Positions 1-7,956 of a stretch of 64,000 nucleotides of DNA are shown here, piece after piece (the stretch's first letter is position 1; each line of letters opens with the position of its first letter). The DNA lies in assembly GCA_009379925.1 (NCBI GenBank), contig WHSU01000001.1, forward strand, positions 124,001-188,000. The letters run 5' to 3'. A program made the translations under genes and the position numbers. Under the pieces are notes generated by a model that saw only the letters and a list, made by a program, of their open reading frames with translations, searched no databases and had not been told where the DNA came from. This stretch comes from Dehalococcoidia bacterium (lineage in GTDB: Bacteria; Chloroflexota; Dehalococcoidia; UBA2979).

Positions 1-683
1 CCCCACGGGGCGGCCAGCAGCGAGACATCCCGCGAGGCGGCGGCGGGGCCGTTCACGAAGGCCTCCGCCAGGTCCTGCTTCACCATCGCGGCGACCTCCG
101 GGCGGCCGAGGATCGCCGCGTCCGCCGGGCAACTGGTCCCCACGCGGCTCGCGAGGAAGGCGCCCGGGTCCATGCGCACGGACTCGTCCATCCTGCGCAG
201 CAAGCGGCTCACCACCGGCGAGATGTGCCGCACCATCCGCCACGTCATGTACTCGCGGCGCGAGAGGACACGGCGCGCCTCGCGAGAAGCGATAGGGCCC
301 ATCCCGCTCACGATCACCATCGTCGTCACCCGCTCCGGCATCGCTACGGCGCAGACCTCTGCGTAAGGTGCTCCGCCGGAGTAGCCGAAGAGCGCGAACT
401 CATCGAGGCCGAGGGCGTCCGCGAAGACCTCGACGTCGGCGGGCCAGTCAGTGATGCGGCGCTTCGGCTGCCAGTCCGAGAGCCCGTAGCCGGGGCGGTC
501 GAGGGCGATCACGCGGCCGCCTCGAGGCGCCGCGAGCACGCCGGCGAGCAGCGCGCTCAGCCGGGAGCCGGGCACACCGTGGAAGAAGAGGACCGGGAAG
601 CCATCGGGATCGCCGAACTCGGCGTACCCGAGCGACCGCCCGTCCGGTAGCTGGATGGTGTTGTGGGTGGAGATGGAGACCAT
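1..683 (-). CDS. Alpha/beta hydrolase, C-terminus cut by window edge
   Basis: The frame is open from an ATG at 683 to the left edge (about 227 codons seen), so the gene is partial. The protein has the alpha/beta-hydrolase order: oxyanion segment HGVPGS at residues 35-40, DRPGYG at 62-67 and a nucleophile elbow GYSGG with Ser102. The acid and histidine of the triad lie beyond the edge or in the unseen part. It is probably a soluble esterase or lyase-like hydrolase; the substrate cannot be read. It is transcribed away from the aldo/keto reductase gene, and an 18-bp perfect palindrome lies 19-36 bases upstream of its start, suggesting its own regulator. Family assignment is firm, function is not. 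Confidence 0.88.
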   Translation of the reverse strand, partial: MVSISTHNTIQLPDGRSLGYAEFGDPDGFPVLFFHGVPGSRLSALLAGVLAAPRGGRVIALDRPGYGLSDWQPKRRITDWPADVEVFADALGLDEFALFGYSGGAPYAEVCAVAMPERVTTMVIVSGMGPIASREARRVLSRREYMTWRMVRHISPVVSRLLRRMDESVRMDPGAFLASRVGTSCPADAAILGRPEVAAMVKQDLAEAFVNGPAAASRDVSLLAAPW

Positions 684-701
684 GACGCCCTGCGGTTCTA
701 G

Positions 702-719
702 TGACTCCCCGGGGAGTCA
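702..719. promoter_or_regulatory. 18-bp perfect palindrome, putative operator
   Basis: TGACTCCCCGGGGAGTCA is a perfect dyad between two divergent genes and ends 19 bases upstream of the hydrolase ATG. Read on the minus strand it begins with TTGACT, a -35-like hexamer, so a regulator sitting here would cover the promoter. MerR-type regulators use dyads within promoters; which family binds here is unknown. Confidence 0.5.
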
Positions 720-882
720 AGGACGAACCCGACCAGGGCGGTCGGGCCGCCTCACGCTTCGATCATATGACGATTTCACTCCGCGCCGCCTGTACAAACG
801 GCATCGCGCGCGCAACAAAGCGCTGACGAATGCCGGACACGTGGACGGTCGCCACCGCCGCCGGAGCGATGACGAGTGTGCG

Positions 883-888
883 TATACT
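883..888 (+). promoter_or_regulatory. Putative -10 box of aldo/keto reductase gene
   Basis: TATACT lies 48 bases upstream of the ATG at 936 in a GC-rich leader, matching the sigma-70 -10 consensus at five of six positions. No convincing -35 hexamer is seen at 16-18 bp. Confidence 0.4.
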
Positions 889-935
889 GCGCCCGCGAAC
901 GAGATCGACCGAGGGAACGCGCGAGGAGACACGAC

Positions 936-1874
936 ATGGAATACCGCAACCTGGGCAACTCCGGCCTTCAGGTGTCCGTAGTGGGGATCGGCTGCAACAA
1001 CTTCGGCGGACGCATGGACGCGGATCAGACCGCGACCGTCGTGCACAAAGCGATCGACGAGGGCATCAACCTCTTCGACACCGCGGACGCCTACGGCGGC
1101 CAGGGACGTTCCGAGGAGTTCCTAGGGCGTGCGCTCCAGGGACGCCGCCACGACATCGTCCTGGCAACCAAGTTCGCGAGTGCCATGGGAGAGGGCCCCA
1201 TGCATTCGGGCGGCTCGCGGCGCTGGATCATGAACGCTGTCGAAGACTCCCTCAGGCGCCTCGACACGGACTACATCGACCTCTACCAGGTGCACCGGCC
1301 CGACCCGAACACGCCCTTCGAGGAGACGCTGCGCGCCCTCGATGACCTGGTGACGCAGGGCAAGGTGCGCTACCTGGGGAACTCCAACTTCACCGGCTGG
1401 CAGATCGCGCACACGCACTGGATCGCCCAGACGAACCATTACGCCCCCTTCATTTCCGCCCAGAACCAGTACAGCCTCCTGGACCGCAGCGCCGAACGGG
1501 AGGTCGTGCCGGCGGCGAAGCAGTTCGGCCTGGGCATCCTGCCCTTCTTCCCGCTCGCCAGCGGCATGCTCACGGGCAAGTACCGTCGAGGCGAACCAGC
1601 TCCCGAGGGCGCCCGCCTGTCGCAGGGACCGATGGCCGAGCGCACGCTGAACGACCGCAACTTCGACATGGTCGAGAAGCTCGAGGAGTTCGCGCAGCGG
1701 CAGGGGCACAACCTCTTGGAGCTGGCATTCGGTTGGCTCGCCTCGAACCCGCAGGTGAGCAGCGTGATCGCGGGGGCGACGAAGCCCGAGCAGGTCGCCG
1801 CCAACGTCGCCGCCGCCTCATGGCGCCTCACGGAGGAAGAGATGGCAGAGGTCGACCAGATCGCGCGCCGGTAG
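936..1874 (+). CDS. Aldo/keto reductase
   Basis: A 312-residue single-domain NAD(P)H-dependent oxidoreductase of the AKR superfamily, of normal length. The catalytic tetrad is visible: Asp48 and Tyr53 in FDTADAYGG, Lys79 in ATKF and His120 in YQVHRPD. The TIM-barrel C-terminus has the usual cofactor loop region around SSVIAGATKPEQ. The substrate, a carbonyl compound, cannot be predicted. The ATG at 936 is chosen over an upstream in-frame start at 876 because GAGGAG lies 7 bases before it and family members begin with an M-x-Y-R-x-L-G pattern. It stands alone, divergent from the hydrolase and convergent with the DUF169 gene. Confidence 0.93.
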   Translation: MEYRNLGNSGLQVSVVGIGCNNFGGRMDADQTATVVHKAIDEGINLFDTADAYGGQGRSEEFLGRALQGRRHDIVLATKFASAMGEGPMHSGGSRRWIMNAVEDSLRRLDTDYIDLYQVHRPDPNTPFEETLRALDDLVTQGKVRYLGNSNFTGWQIAHTHWIAQTNHYAPFISAQNQYSLLDRSAEREVVPAAKQFGLGILPFFPLASGMLTGKYRRGEPAPEGARLSQGPMAERTLNDRNFDMVEKLEEFAQRQGHNLLELAFGWLASNPQVSSVIAGATKPEQVAANVAAASWRLTEEEMAEVDQIARR

Positions 1875-1898
1875 CACCTGATTCGACTGGACCCGGAG

Positions 1899-1916
1899 GG
1901 GCGCAAGGCCCTGCGC
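1899..1916. repeat. Hairpin repeat copy 1 (one mismatch)
   Basis: GGCGCAAGGCCCTGCGCC is an imperfect copy of an 18-bp palindrome found at least four times here in intergenic sequence. It sits between the convergent stop codons of the aldo/keto reductase and DUF169 genes, where it could terminate both transcripts. No T-tract follows. Confidence 0.6.
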
Positions 1917-1939
1917 CGCATGGGATGCCGCGTCCGACG

Positions 1940-2665
1940 CTACCCCCGGAACCGCCGGGCGTCCGCCGAGGCGTACGCCGCCACGGCTTGGTCGGCCCTC
2001 GAGGTGACCGCGAGGCGCTCGATCAGTTCCGGTAGCCGGGCGGCCGGGACGGCGCAGGTCATCTCGCTGTTCGGCATGCCGGTACGCACGCGGCTCAACT
2101 GACAGCCGACGCTCGCCGCCATCTCGCCTTGCTCCTTGGCCACGGCCACGATGTGGCACTGAGGCTTCCCCTCGATGCGCATCCCGGGGAAGGCGTCCGA
2201 GAGCACCATCAACTGGCGCCCGGTCACGCGGATCATGACCACGTCCGGGTCACGCGAGGTGTCGGCGAGCGGCCCGTAGGTGATCGCGGCCGGCTTCTGG
2301 CTGACCACCGGGATCTGCGGTACCTGCTCCATCGTCACCCACCCGGACTCGAGGAGCGCCGCGACATCCGCGTTGCCCGCCACCTCGTCCATGGTCGCCA
2401 GGCCGTGCGTCATCATCCCCACGCTGCAGTTGCCGTGGTCGGCGGGCAGCGTGCTGAATGTGCGCGACGTGGAGTGCATCCAGAACACGCACCCCGCCGG
2501 CACCCGCCCGGTGCGCCCGTCCTCGGTCGCCGCGGGCATCGACGCGTCGAAGGCCGGCACGCCCGAGGGTGGCGCGGTCTCGAAGGTGATCGCGATCGGT
2601 GCAACTTCGAGCCCGAGCGCGTCGCGCAGGTCTCGATCGAGGGCGCGCCAGTCCTGGGAGGTCAT
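1940..2665 (-). CDS. DUF169 family protein
   Basis: A 241-residue cytosolic protein resembling the DUF169 family. Family signatures are a conserved Cys59 followed by FWMHS, then TFSTLPADHGNC at 69-80 with Cys80 and a TH dipeptide soon after. The C-terminal half keeps three more cysteines (QCHIVAV, GCQLSR and TCAVPA). The family is uncharacterised; the conserved Cys and His residues suggest a metal or cofactor site, which is inference. The ATG at 2665 is used because AAGGAAGG lies 7 bases upstream; a TTG 18 bases earlier has no ribosome site. It is downstream of no obvious partner. Confidence 0.85.
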   Translation of the reverse strand: MTSQDWRALDRDLRDALGLEVAPIAITFETAPPSGVPAFDASMPAATEDGRTGRVPAGCVFWMHSTSRTFSTLPADHGNCSVGMMTHGLATMDEVAGNADVAALLESGWVTMEQVPQIPVVSQKPAAITYGPLADTSRDPDVVMIRVTGRQLMVLSDAFPGMRIEGKPQCHIVAVAKEQGEMAASVGCQLSRVRTGMPNSEMTCAVPAARLPELIERLAVTSRADQAVAAYASADARRFRG

Positions 2666-2710
2666 CGGCTGCCTTCCTTTCAAGGAACATACGGAGGGAC
2701 GAGTGCCAGT

Positions 2711-3325
2711 CTACCGGTGCCCGCGCGTGGGCCACAGCGACACTGCCGGGCCGTCCTCGTACAGCGGCCGCTCCGGTGTTGAACACCGAGGCGTGGAGTT
2801 GCGCCAGTCGATCCCAGCCGAACACGCGCCCAGCACGACCGTGCCCAGATCCACCTCGATGTGGTCGCCGTGCATGACCACCGGGAAGCGGTCGAGGCCG
2901 CGAGGCGGCGGGCCAAAGACGCGTTCGCCGCGCAGGTCCCACATGCCACCGCTGCAGACATCCGCGAAGAGCAAACCTCCCGGGTAGATGCCGTCCGGCG
3001 TCCAACCCGCACTCGCCGGCCGCTGTTCCACGTCACAGCCGAGATGCGTGCTGCGCGCAAAGAGCGCGTCGATGCTGCCGTCCTCCCGCCGCACGAGGTA
3101 GCCGCCGATGCGGGCCCCCTCCATGCCCTCGACGGTGAACGCGCGCACCTCGAACGGCGCCATCGGCAGGTCATGCAGCGTCGTGGTTGTGGCCGGGCCA
3201 TTCGGCCAGAGGAAGGCGAGCGCGCCGAAGAGCACCGCACCGCCGGACAGCAGAAGCAGTGCGGCGACGGCGGCGCGTTGGAGCACCCGTGCACCACGGA
3301 GCGGCGAGGCGAGCGCTTCACCCAT
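2711..3325 (-). CDS. Membrane-anchored Rieske-fold-like protein lacking cluster ligands (copy B)
   Basis: A 204-residue protein with one N-terminal transmembrane helix (residues 17-40) and an exported domain. From residue 92 it matches the Rieske cluster-binding pattern: S92-T-H94-L-G-C97 aligns with the first box CTHLGC, and D122-V-C124-S125-G-G with the second box CPCHGS, followed by a typical GPPPRGLDRFPV at 138-149. The two disulfide cysteines (97, 124) and one histidine remain, but the other three [2Fe-2S] ligands are Ser, Asp and Ser. It therefore probably cannot hold a normal cluster. It is 21 bp downstream of a close paralogue, with GGAGG before its ATG, so the two are co-transcribed. 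Its role is unknown. Confidence 0.7.
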   Translation of the reverse strand: MGEALASPLRGARVLQRAAVAALLLLSGGAVLFGALAFLWPNGPATTTTLHDLPMAPFEVRAFTVEGMEGARIGGYLVRREDGSIDALFARSTHLGCDVEQRPASAGWTPDGIYPGGLLFADVCSGGMWDLRGERVFGPPPRGLDRFPVVMHGDHIEVDLGTVVLGACSAGIDWRNSTPRCSTPERPLYEDGPAVSLWPTRGHR

Positions 3326-3346
3326 CGACGCCTCCGCTCACGCACA

Positions 3347-3937
3347 TCACGGGCCGTACATGCCCGCGCGGCGTCCGGTGCGTGCCGGGCCGCCCACGAT
3401 CCGCCCGGGCGACCGGAATCTCGGACACGATGGAGAGTTGCGCGCGCACTCCCCGTTCTGGACCTGCCCGAGGTCGATCTCGATCCAGCCGCCATGCGAG
3501 TCTGTCACGAATCGCGAGAGCCCGATGATTGTCGGTCTTACCCCATCGGGTACACCCTCGATCGACCACTGCCCCCCGAAGCAAGTGTCGAGGAACGCCC
3601 CCGGCGCCGTGACGCCGTAGTCGGTCGCCCTCTGAGTGCCGGGACGCACGTAGTCGATGAAGCACCCGAGGAAGGGACTGAAGGCCCAGAACGCGTCGAT
3701 GCTGCCGTCCTCCTGCCGGACCAGCCAGCCTCGGATGCCATCCACCTCGAACGCGCGAACCTCGTTGGCGGCCACCGGCAGGTCATGCAGTGTCGTGGTC
3801 GTGACGGGACTCTCCGGCCAGAGGAAGGCGAGCGCACCGAAGAGCACCGCACAGCCCGACAGCAGAAGCAGCGCGGCGGCGGCGGCGCGTTGGAGCACCC
3901 GTACACCACGGAGCGGCGAGGCAAGCGCTTCACCCAT
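3347..3937 (-). CDS. Membrane-anchored Rieske-fold-like protein lacking cluster ligands (copy A)
   Basis: A 196-residue paralogue of the next gene on the strand. The first 58 or so residues are almost identical to it at protein and DNA level, including the membrane helix at 17-40, which points to recent duplication. The Rieske-like boxes read S87-P-F89-L-G-C92 and D117-T-C119-F120-G-G: the two disulfide cysteines stay, and all four cluster ligands (Cys, His, Cys, His) are replaced. The domains diverge much more than the N-termini, suggesting different selection or partial gene conversion. It is first in a two-gene unit, divergent from the LolA-like gene with only 26 bases between starts. Confidence 0.7.
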   Translation of the reverse strand: MGEALASPLRGVRVLQRAAAAALLLLSGCAVLFGALAFLWPESPVTTTTLHDLPVAANEVRAFEVDGIRGWLVRQEDGSIDAFWAFSPFLGCFIDYVRPGTQRATDYGVTAPGAFLDTCFGGQWSIEGVPDGVRPTIIGLSRFVTDSHGGWIEIDLGQVQNGECARNSPSCPRFRSPGRIVGGPARTGRRAGMYGP

Positions 3938-3963
3938 CGTGATTCCCGTCCTACGCTGGCCTC

Positions 3964-4740
3964 ATGCTACCCCTCGCGCGCGGGTTCGTGCTCATTCTCG
4001 TCGCCATGCCGCTCGCGCTGTTCGGCGCCTCTCGGTCCACCGATGCCGGCGAGGGCGCTGCCGCCGATGATGTGCTGCGCACGTTCTACCTTGAAGCGAC
4101 CGTCGATGTGGAGGACGAGCACGGGCCGGGGGCGCTGACGCACCTGCGCTGGTGGTACCAGGCGCCCGACCTCGTCCGCGCGGAGTTCGAGACGCTGGAG
4201 CCAGCCGACGAGGCCGGCACAAGCGTCCTCGTCTGGGACGGCGACCAGCAGTGGTTCTACAACCACCGGGAGGGCACGCATTCCGCCACACCGCTGCCCG
4301 ACCTGCCGGAGGGCATGCATCCACCGCTCCCTGTCTCTACGCTCCTCGGGCCGGTGCCGGGGGACGACATCGAGGCGCTGCTCGACGAGATCGCCGAGGA
4401 GTGGCGGCTGATCGACACGGCGACGCTGCTCGGCCGCGAGGTCCAGGTCTACGAATGGGGCCCGACGTGGCACTCGAGCGGCCCGGACGGCGCGCGGTCC
4501 GGCGGCACGGCCCGCGTCTCCGTGGACACGGGCGACGGGATGATCCTCCGCTCGGAGGTGGACGCGGGGGGCGGCGGGCAGTCGTACCTCGCCGAGGTGA
4601 CGCGGCTCGACTGGAACGTGGCCGTGTCCGCCTCGAGGTTTGAGTTCACCCCACCGGCCGGGTCGCAGCCGGCGGACGCGCAAGGTGGGGACTCCTCGAG
4701 CGGCTCGGGCTCGGCCACGGCCGTTCCGGCACCGAACTGA
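3964..4740 (+). CDS. LolA/LppX-fold-like exported protein
   Basis: A 258-residue exported protein. Residues 1-24 form a signal peptide or membrane anchor. The body resembles the LolA/LppX/RseB fold used to carry lipids or sense the envelope: a strand pattern with LRWWYQAPDLVRAEFE, then VWDGDQQWFYN, a feature of DUF-type LolA-like sensors that often sit beside sigma or anti-sigma genes. The C-terminus is a Ser/Gly/Ala tail without structure. No partner gene is adjacent. The start is the first ATG in frame; only 26 bases separate it from the divergent Rieske-like gene, so both promoters must overlap the coding starts. Fold assignment is by pattern only. Confidence 0.6.
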   Translation: MLPLARGFVLILVAMPLALFGASRSTDAGEGAAADDVLRTFYLEATVDVEDEHGPGALTHLRWWYQAPDLVRAEFETLEPADEAGTSVLVWDGDQQWFYNHREGTHSATPLPDLPEGMHPPLPVSTLLGPVPGDDIEALLDEIAEEWRLIDTATLLGREVQVYEWGPTWHSSGPDGARSGGTARVSVDTGDGMILRSEVDAGGGGQSYLAEVTRLDWNVAVSASRFEFTPPAGSQPADAQGGDSSSGSGSATAVPAPN

Positions 4741-4761
4741 CGAGCCAACGACGATCGGTGA

Positions 4762-4779
4762 GGCGCAAGGCCTTGCGCC
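4762..4779. repeat. Hairpin repeat copy 2
   Basis: GGCGCAAGGCCTTGCGCC is a perfect 18-bp palindrome just after the stop of the LolA-like gene and before the convergent end of the Excalibur-domain gene. It is the same element as those near 1899, 16449 and 44921. Confidence 0.65.
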
Positions 4780-4841
4780 CCCACCGCGGTCAGGCGGACA
4801 GTGCCCCGTCGAACGCGGCGCGCCCGCGACGGTGCCGCCCG

Positions 4842-6395
4842 TCAGCGGAGGCGCTCGCAGGCGATCCCGTTGGCGTCACCATCAATGAGGTTCGGGTCGC
4901 CGGGCAGGTTCGACTCGTAGACCCACTGCGCTTCCTCCCAGGAGATGAAGCTCGCGCAGTCCCAGAAGTTCCGGCCGTCCGTCACGACCGGCGTGCCGGT
5001 GTCGCGCAGCGGCTCGCCCGGCTCTGCCGGCGGCCTCCCCAGGAACGGTGTCGGCTCGACGGCGGGCGTGGAGGTGACCACCACCGTCGGCACGGCCGTC
5101 GGCCGCGGCGTCGGGGTTGTGGACGGCGTGGGCTCAGGCGTCGTGGTCGCACCTACCGTGGTCGCCGCGGTGCCGCTGCCCACGGGGTCCTCGGTTGGCT
5201 CGGCCGTGGGGTCGTCGTCCGGAGGTGCTTCCGATGGGGACGCGGTCGGCGAGACGGCCCCACCACCCGCGGTGCCGGTCGGGGGTGCGGCTGCGAGCAC
5301 GTCGCCGCCGAGTTGCGTACGCAACGCCAGCACCTCCGCCGAAAGCGCTTCGACCTGCTGTTCCAGCTCGACGGTGCGGGCGTCGTCGCCATCGTCGGCC
5401 GAACCTCGGACCGGGCTCCCGACCACCCACGCCAGTACGAAACCGACGGCCAACGCGCTCGCGCCGGTCAGCGCTAGCGCGGCCACCAGGTTCGTGCCGC
5501 CTCGCACGGGCCGCGCTGCGCCCAGGCCGGGGGTGATCCGTTTGCCCTTCGGGCTGCGGGCGAACGCAGGCATCGCGACCCGGATTCGAGACCGCCCGAC
5601 GCCTCGAGTGGCGAACGCGGGCAGGCGCGGACGCGGCAGCGAGATAGCCGGCAGCCGCATCGAGACGCGGAGCGGCCGGAGTGCTGCAAGCGACCCGGCT
5701 CGTGGCTTCGAGACCGTGGGGAGCGAGACGGACGGCACCGAGACTGCCCGCAACGATCGTGACGACATCGAGAGCGACGGGAGGTGAGGCAGCCGCACCC
5801 GCCGGCCGAACAGGAACAGCGCCGCGAGCAGCACCACGAGCAACAGCCCGCCACCGACGTACGGCGCTGCTGTCCGTGTGCCCTCGAGCAGCGGCTCGTA
5901 GAAAGGCGTCGCCGCGACATCGACGTGGAAGGCGAGCCACGTGGCAGCGGCGGTGTCAGGCTGGTCGCCGTTCAGGCGCTCGGCCAGCACCATCGCGCTG
6001 TAGTCGCCGCCCTGTGCCTCAGCGGGCAGTTGCAGCAGCAGCGTCACAGTCCGGGAGGCGCCAGGCGCCAGCTCGAAGGGGCCCACGGTGCCGCCGAACC
6101 ACTCGCCCTCAGGCGCATGCTCGGACTGCTCGCCGATGTTGCCGACGCGCACGCGGAAGCTGCCCGCCTCGTCGCCGGTGTTCGTCACCGTGACGGGCGG
6201 GAGCCCGACGGAACTCCCGGGCGCCAGGTCGCCCTCGATCATCACGCTCGGAGGCGAGATCTCGGGCCGTGGCTCCGCGCGCGCGACTCCGCCCGCCGCC
6301 ACGAGGGCCGCGAGCAGCGCGAGGACGAAGGCAAAGACGAAGTGCCGGGTGTGGGGAGTCACCCGACCCGAATGGGCCGTTCCCCGGACAGTCAC
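4842..6395 (-). CDS. Multi-domain membrane protein with C-terminal Excalibur domain
   Basis: A 517-residue envelope protein. In order: signal sequence or membrane helix (18-40), an exported beta-sandwich domain (43-170) starting with EISPPSVMIEGDLAPG and resembling alpha-macroglobulin or NEW3-type folds, a membrane helix (179-197), a basic Ser/Leu/Pro repeat region predicted inside the cell (200-300), a second helix (302-326), a short coiled coil (341-361), a Thr/Pro/Ala linker (365-465) and an Excalibur calcium-binding motif at the end, DPNLIDGDANGIACE. Excalibur motifs occur on bacterial surface proteins. The topology places both folded domains outside. No operon partner is seen. The exact function is unknown. 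Confidence 0.7.
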   Translation of the reverse strand: MTVRGTAHSGRVTPHTRHFVFAFVLALLAALVAAGGVARAEPRPEISPPSVMIEGDLAPGSSVGLPPVTVTNTGDEAGSFRVRVGNIGEQSEHAPEGEWFGGTVGPFELAPGASRTVTLLLQLPAEAQGGDYSAMVLAERLNGDQPDTAAATWLAFHVDVAATPFYEPLLEGTRTAAPYVGGGLLLVVLLAALFLFGRRVRLPHLPSLSMSSRSLRAVSVPSVSLPTVSKPRAGSLAALRPLRVSMRLPAISLPRPRLPAFATRGVGRSRIRVAMPAFARSPKGKRITPGLGAARPVRGGTNLVAALALTGASALAVGFVLAWVVGSPVRGSADDGDDARTVELEQQVEALSAEVLALRTQLGGDVLAAAPPTGTAGGGAVSPTASPSEAPPDDDPTAEPTEDPVGSGTAATTVGATTTPEPTPSTTPTPRPTAVPTVVVTSTPAVEPTPFLGRPPAEPGEPLRDTGTPVVTDGRNFWDCASFISWEEAQWVYESNLPGDPNLIDGDANGIACERLR

Positions 6396-6475
6396 TCAAC
6401 CCCCTTGCACGTCGTGGACGTGCGTGCCGCGAGGAGCACTGTAGCCGCTCCACGCGGGGGTGTCTTCCAGACTCG

Positions 6476-7114
6476 TTACGAACCTGTTGGCGCCTCCGAG
6501 GGCACGGATCGAGGGGTCCGCGAGCTGGGCGAGTTGGCGGGGACGCGATAGCGCAGGTGTGTGACTTCCCGCCCCTGGATGACCCTGATCGTCTCCAGCT
6601 CGATGTGCTCGGCGCCGAGGTGCTCAAAGAGCCGGCGGCCCTCACCGAGCAGGACCGGGACCAGGTGAATCTGTATTTCGTCCAGAAGACCCGCCATGAG
6701 ACAACGCTGGGCAGTGCCTACGCCGTGGACCAGCACGTTCTTCTCACCGGCAGCCTCCTTCGCTCGACGGACGGCGTCCTCGACATCGCCCACGTAGGTG
6801 ACGCCAGGCCACTGCGCGTACTGAGGGGCGGGCTGATGACGGCTGAGGATGAAGATGGGCACGCCGTCGTGGTGGTCGCCATCCCAGCCTCCCGCCGGCT
6901 CGAAGGTCCCGCGGCCGGCGACCACCGCTCCCGTGGACAGGACGCCGTCAACGACTTCGCGATCGGGGCCTTCGACCTTGTCGAGGCCGTCGGCGCCCCC
7001 AAACCATTCGTGGAGGCGCTCTCCGCCGTCCCCCAGGCCGTTGTCCAGCCTTTCGTTGGGGCCGGCGACGAAGCCGTCAAGGGACATGGACATGTACAGC
7101 ACGGTCGCGGACAT
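6476..7114 (-). CDS. Dihydrofolate reductase / RibD C-terminal domain family protein
   Basis: A 212-residue cytosolic protein of the RibD_C/DHFR-like fold, whose members are NADPH-dependent reductases. It begins with the strand SATVLYMSMSLDGFVAG and carries VVAGRGTFE, the nucleotide-binding loop, and LVHGVGTAQRCLMAGLLDEI in the C-terminal half, all typical of stand-alone yyaP/yhjB-type homologues. These are not the riboflavin deaminase-reductase itself. The tail after residue 190 is low complexity. It lies 123 bp downstream of the DGPF-domain gene on the same strand, with a very stable hairpin between them. Confidence 0.88.
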   Translation of the reverse strand: MSATVLYMSMSLDGFVAGPNERLDNGLGDGGERLHEWFGGADGLDKVEGPDREVVDGVLSTGAVVAGRGTFEPAGGWDGDHHDGVPIFILSRHQPAPQYAQWPGVTYVGDVEDAVRRAKEAAGEKNVLVHGVGTAQRCLMAGLLDEIQIHLVPVLLGEGRRLFEHLGAEHIELETIRVIQGREVTHLRYRVPANSPSSRTPRSVPSEAPTGS

Positions 7115-7178
7115 GAGTTCTCCTTCGGCGTGGTTCCGGCCCGCTTGGCCTCGTTCGTCGGCCCTGGCGGCCCCAGAG

Positions 7179-7210
7179 GCCCGGCGTCCGGACCGTTCCG
7201 GACGCCGGGC
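7179..7210. terminator. Stable 14-bp hairpin between DGPF and RibD-like genes
   Basis: A perfect 14-bp stem (7179-7192 with 7197-7210) encloses the loop CCGT. It follows the DGPF-domain stop on the minus strand by about 28 bases. No run of T follows it, so it may be an inefficient terminator or an mRNA processing/stability element. Confidence 0.55.
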
Positions 7211-7237
7211 TCACATCGGACGCAACAGGCACACGAC

Positions 7238-7672
7238 CTACTGCTGCTTCTGCTGTTCGACCTGAGCGCGGAGCCGTTCCTCCTGCGCCAGCAGCTCGGG
7301 CGTCATCGCCTCGCCGAAGTCCTCGGATTCGAAGACCGGCCGGATCTCGACGGCGCCGTCTCGCCCGGACGAGTTGGGGATGCGCTTCGCCAGCTCGACG
7401 GCCTCCTCCATGGAGTCGACCTTCCAGAGCCAGAAGCCGGCGACAAGCTCCTTCGCCTCGGTGAACGGACCGTCCGTGACGGCCTGCTTGCCGCCGGTCC
7501 ACGTTACCTTGGCGCCGGCAGAGCTGGGGTGAAGCCCCTCTCCGGCCTCCATCTTGCCGGCGTTGACCAGCTCCTCGTTGAAGTTGCCCATTTCCGTGAG
7601 TTCCTGCTCGCTGGGCATGTAATCGCCCGCCTCGGACTCGGGCGTCGCCAGCACCATCACCATCACACGCAT
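7238..7672 (-). CDS. YCII-related DGPF-domain protein
   Basis: A 144-residue protein of the YCII-like DGPF family, a small ferredoxin-like fold of unknown function often linked to ECF sigma factors. The hallmark TDGPFTEAKE is at residues 66-75, and VAGFWLWKVDSMEEAVELAKRIP follows as in family members. A DxxxGxF-type active residue proposed for YciI is present as Asp67. The C-terminus ends in Gln-rich residues. The ATG at 7672 is the only good start. It is divergent from the large SARP regulator gene and may be read together with the RibD-like gene below it. Confidence 0.88.
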   Translation of the reverse strand: MRVMVMVLATPESEAGDYMPSEQELTEMGNFNEELVNAGKMEAGEGLHPSSAGAKVTWTGGKQAVTDGPFTEAKELVAGFWLWKVDSMEEAVELAKRIPNSSGRDGAVEIRPVFESEDFGEAMTPELLAQEERLRAQVEQQKQQ

Positions 7673-7755
7673 CGATGTCTCCCTTCAGTGTGGCCCGCGC
7701 TGTCCGGGCCCCTACATACACGTCGCACAGGGTCCACCGAGATCGACACACCGGG

Positions 7756-7915
7756 TGCGGAATTTTTCCGCAGGTCCGCTCGGCCCCACGCACCGGTTGC
7801 GGTGCCCCTGCACCCATTCACGCTACGCCGCCCGGGCGACCCCCTTCGCCCGCCCAGCATCGATGCCCGCGGGCGTCCCCTCTCAAGCTCTCAAGCTCCA
7901 CCATTTCAGATGGTG
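7756..7915. promoter_or_regulatory. Regulatory region upstream of SARP regulator: inverted and direct repeats
   Basis: Within the divergent intergenic region 7673-7956 three elements stand out: a perfect inverted repeat TGCGGAA-TTT-TTCCGCA at 7756-7772, a tandem direct repeat TCTCAAGC twice at 7881-7896, and an inverted repeat CACCAT-N5-ATGGTG at 7899-7915. SARP proteins bind direct repeats, so the TCTCAAGC pair 61 bases upstream of the regulator start is a candidate autoregulatory site. That link is inference. Confidence 0.4.
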
Positions 7916-7956
7916 TCGCCATCGCCTCGACGTGACATAGTGGCGGGCGGAGACCG

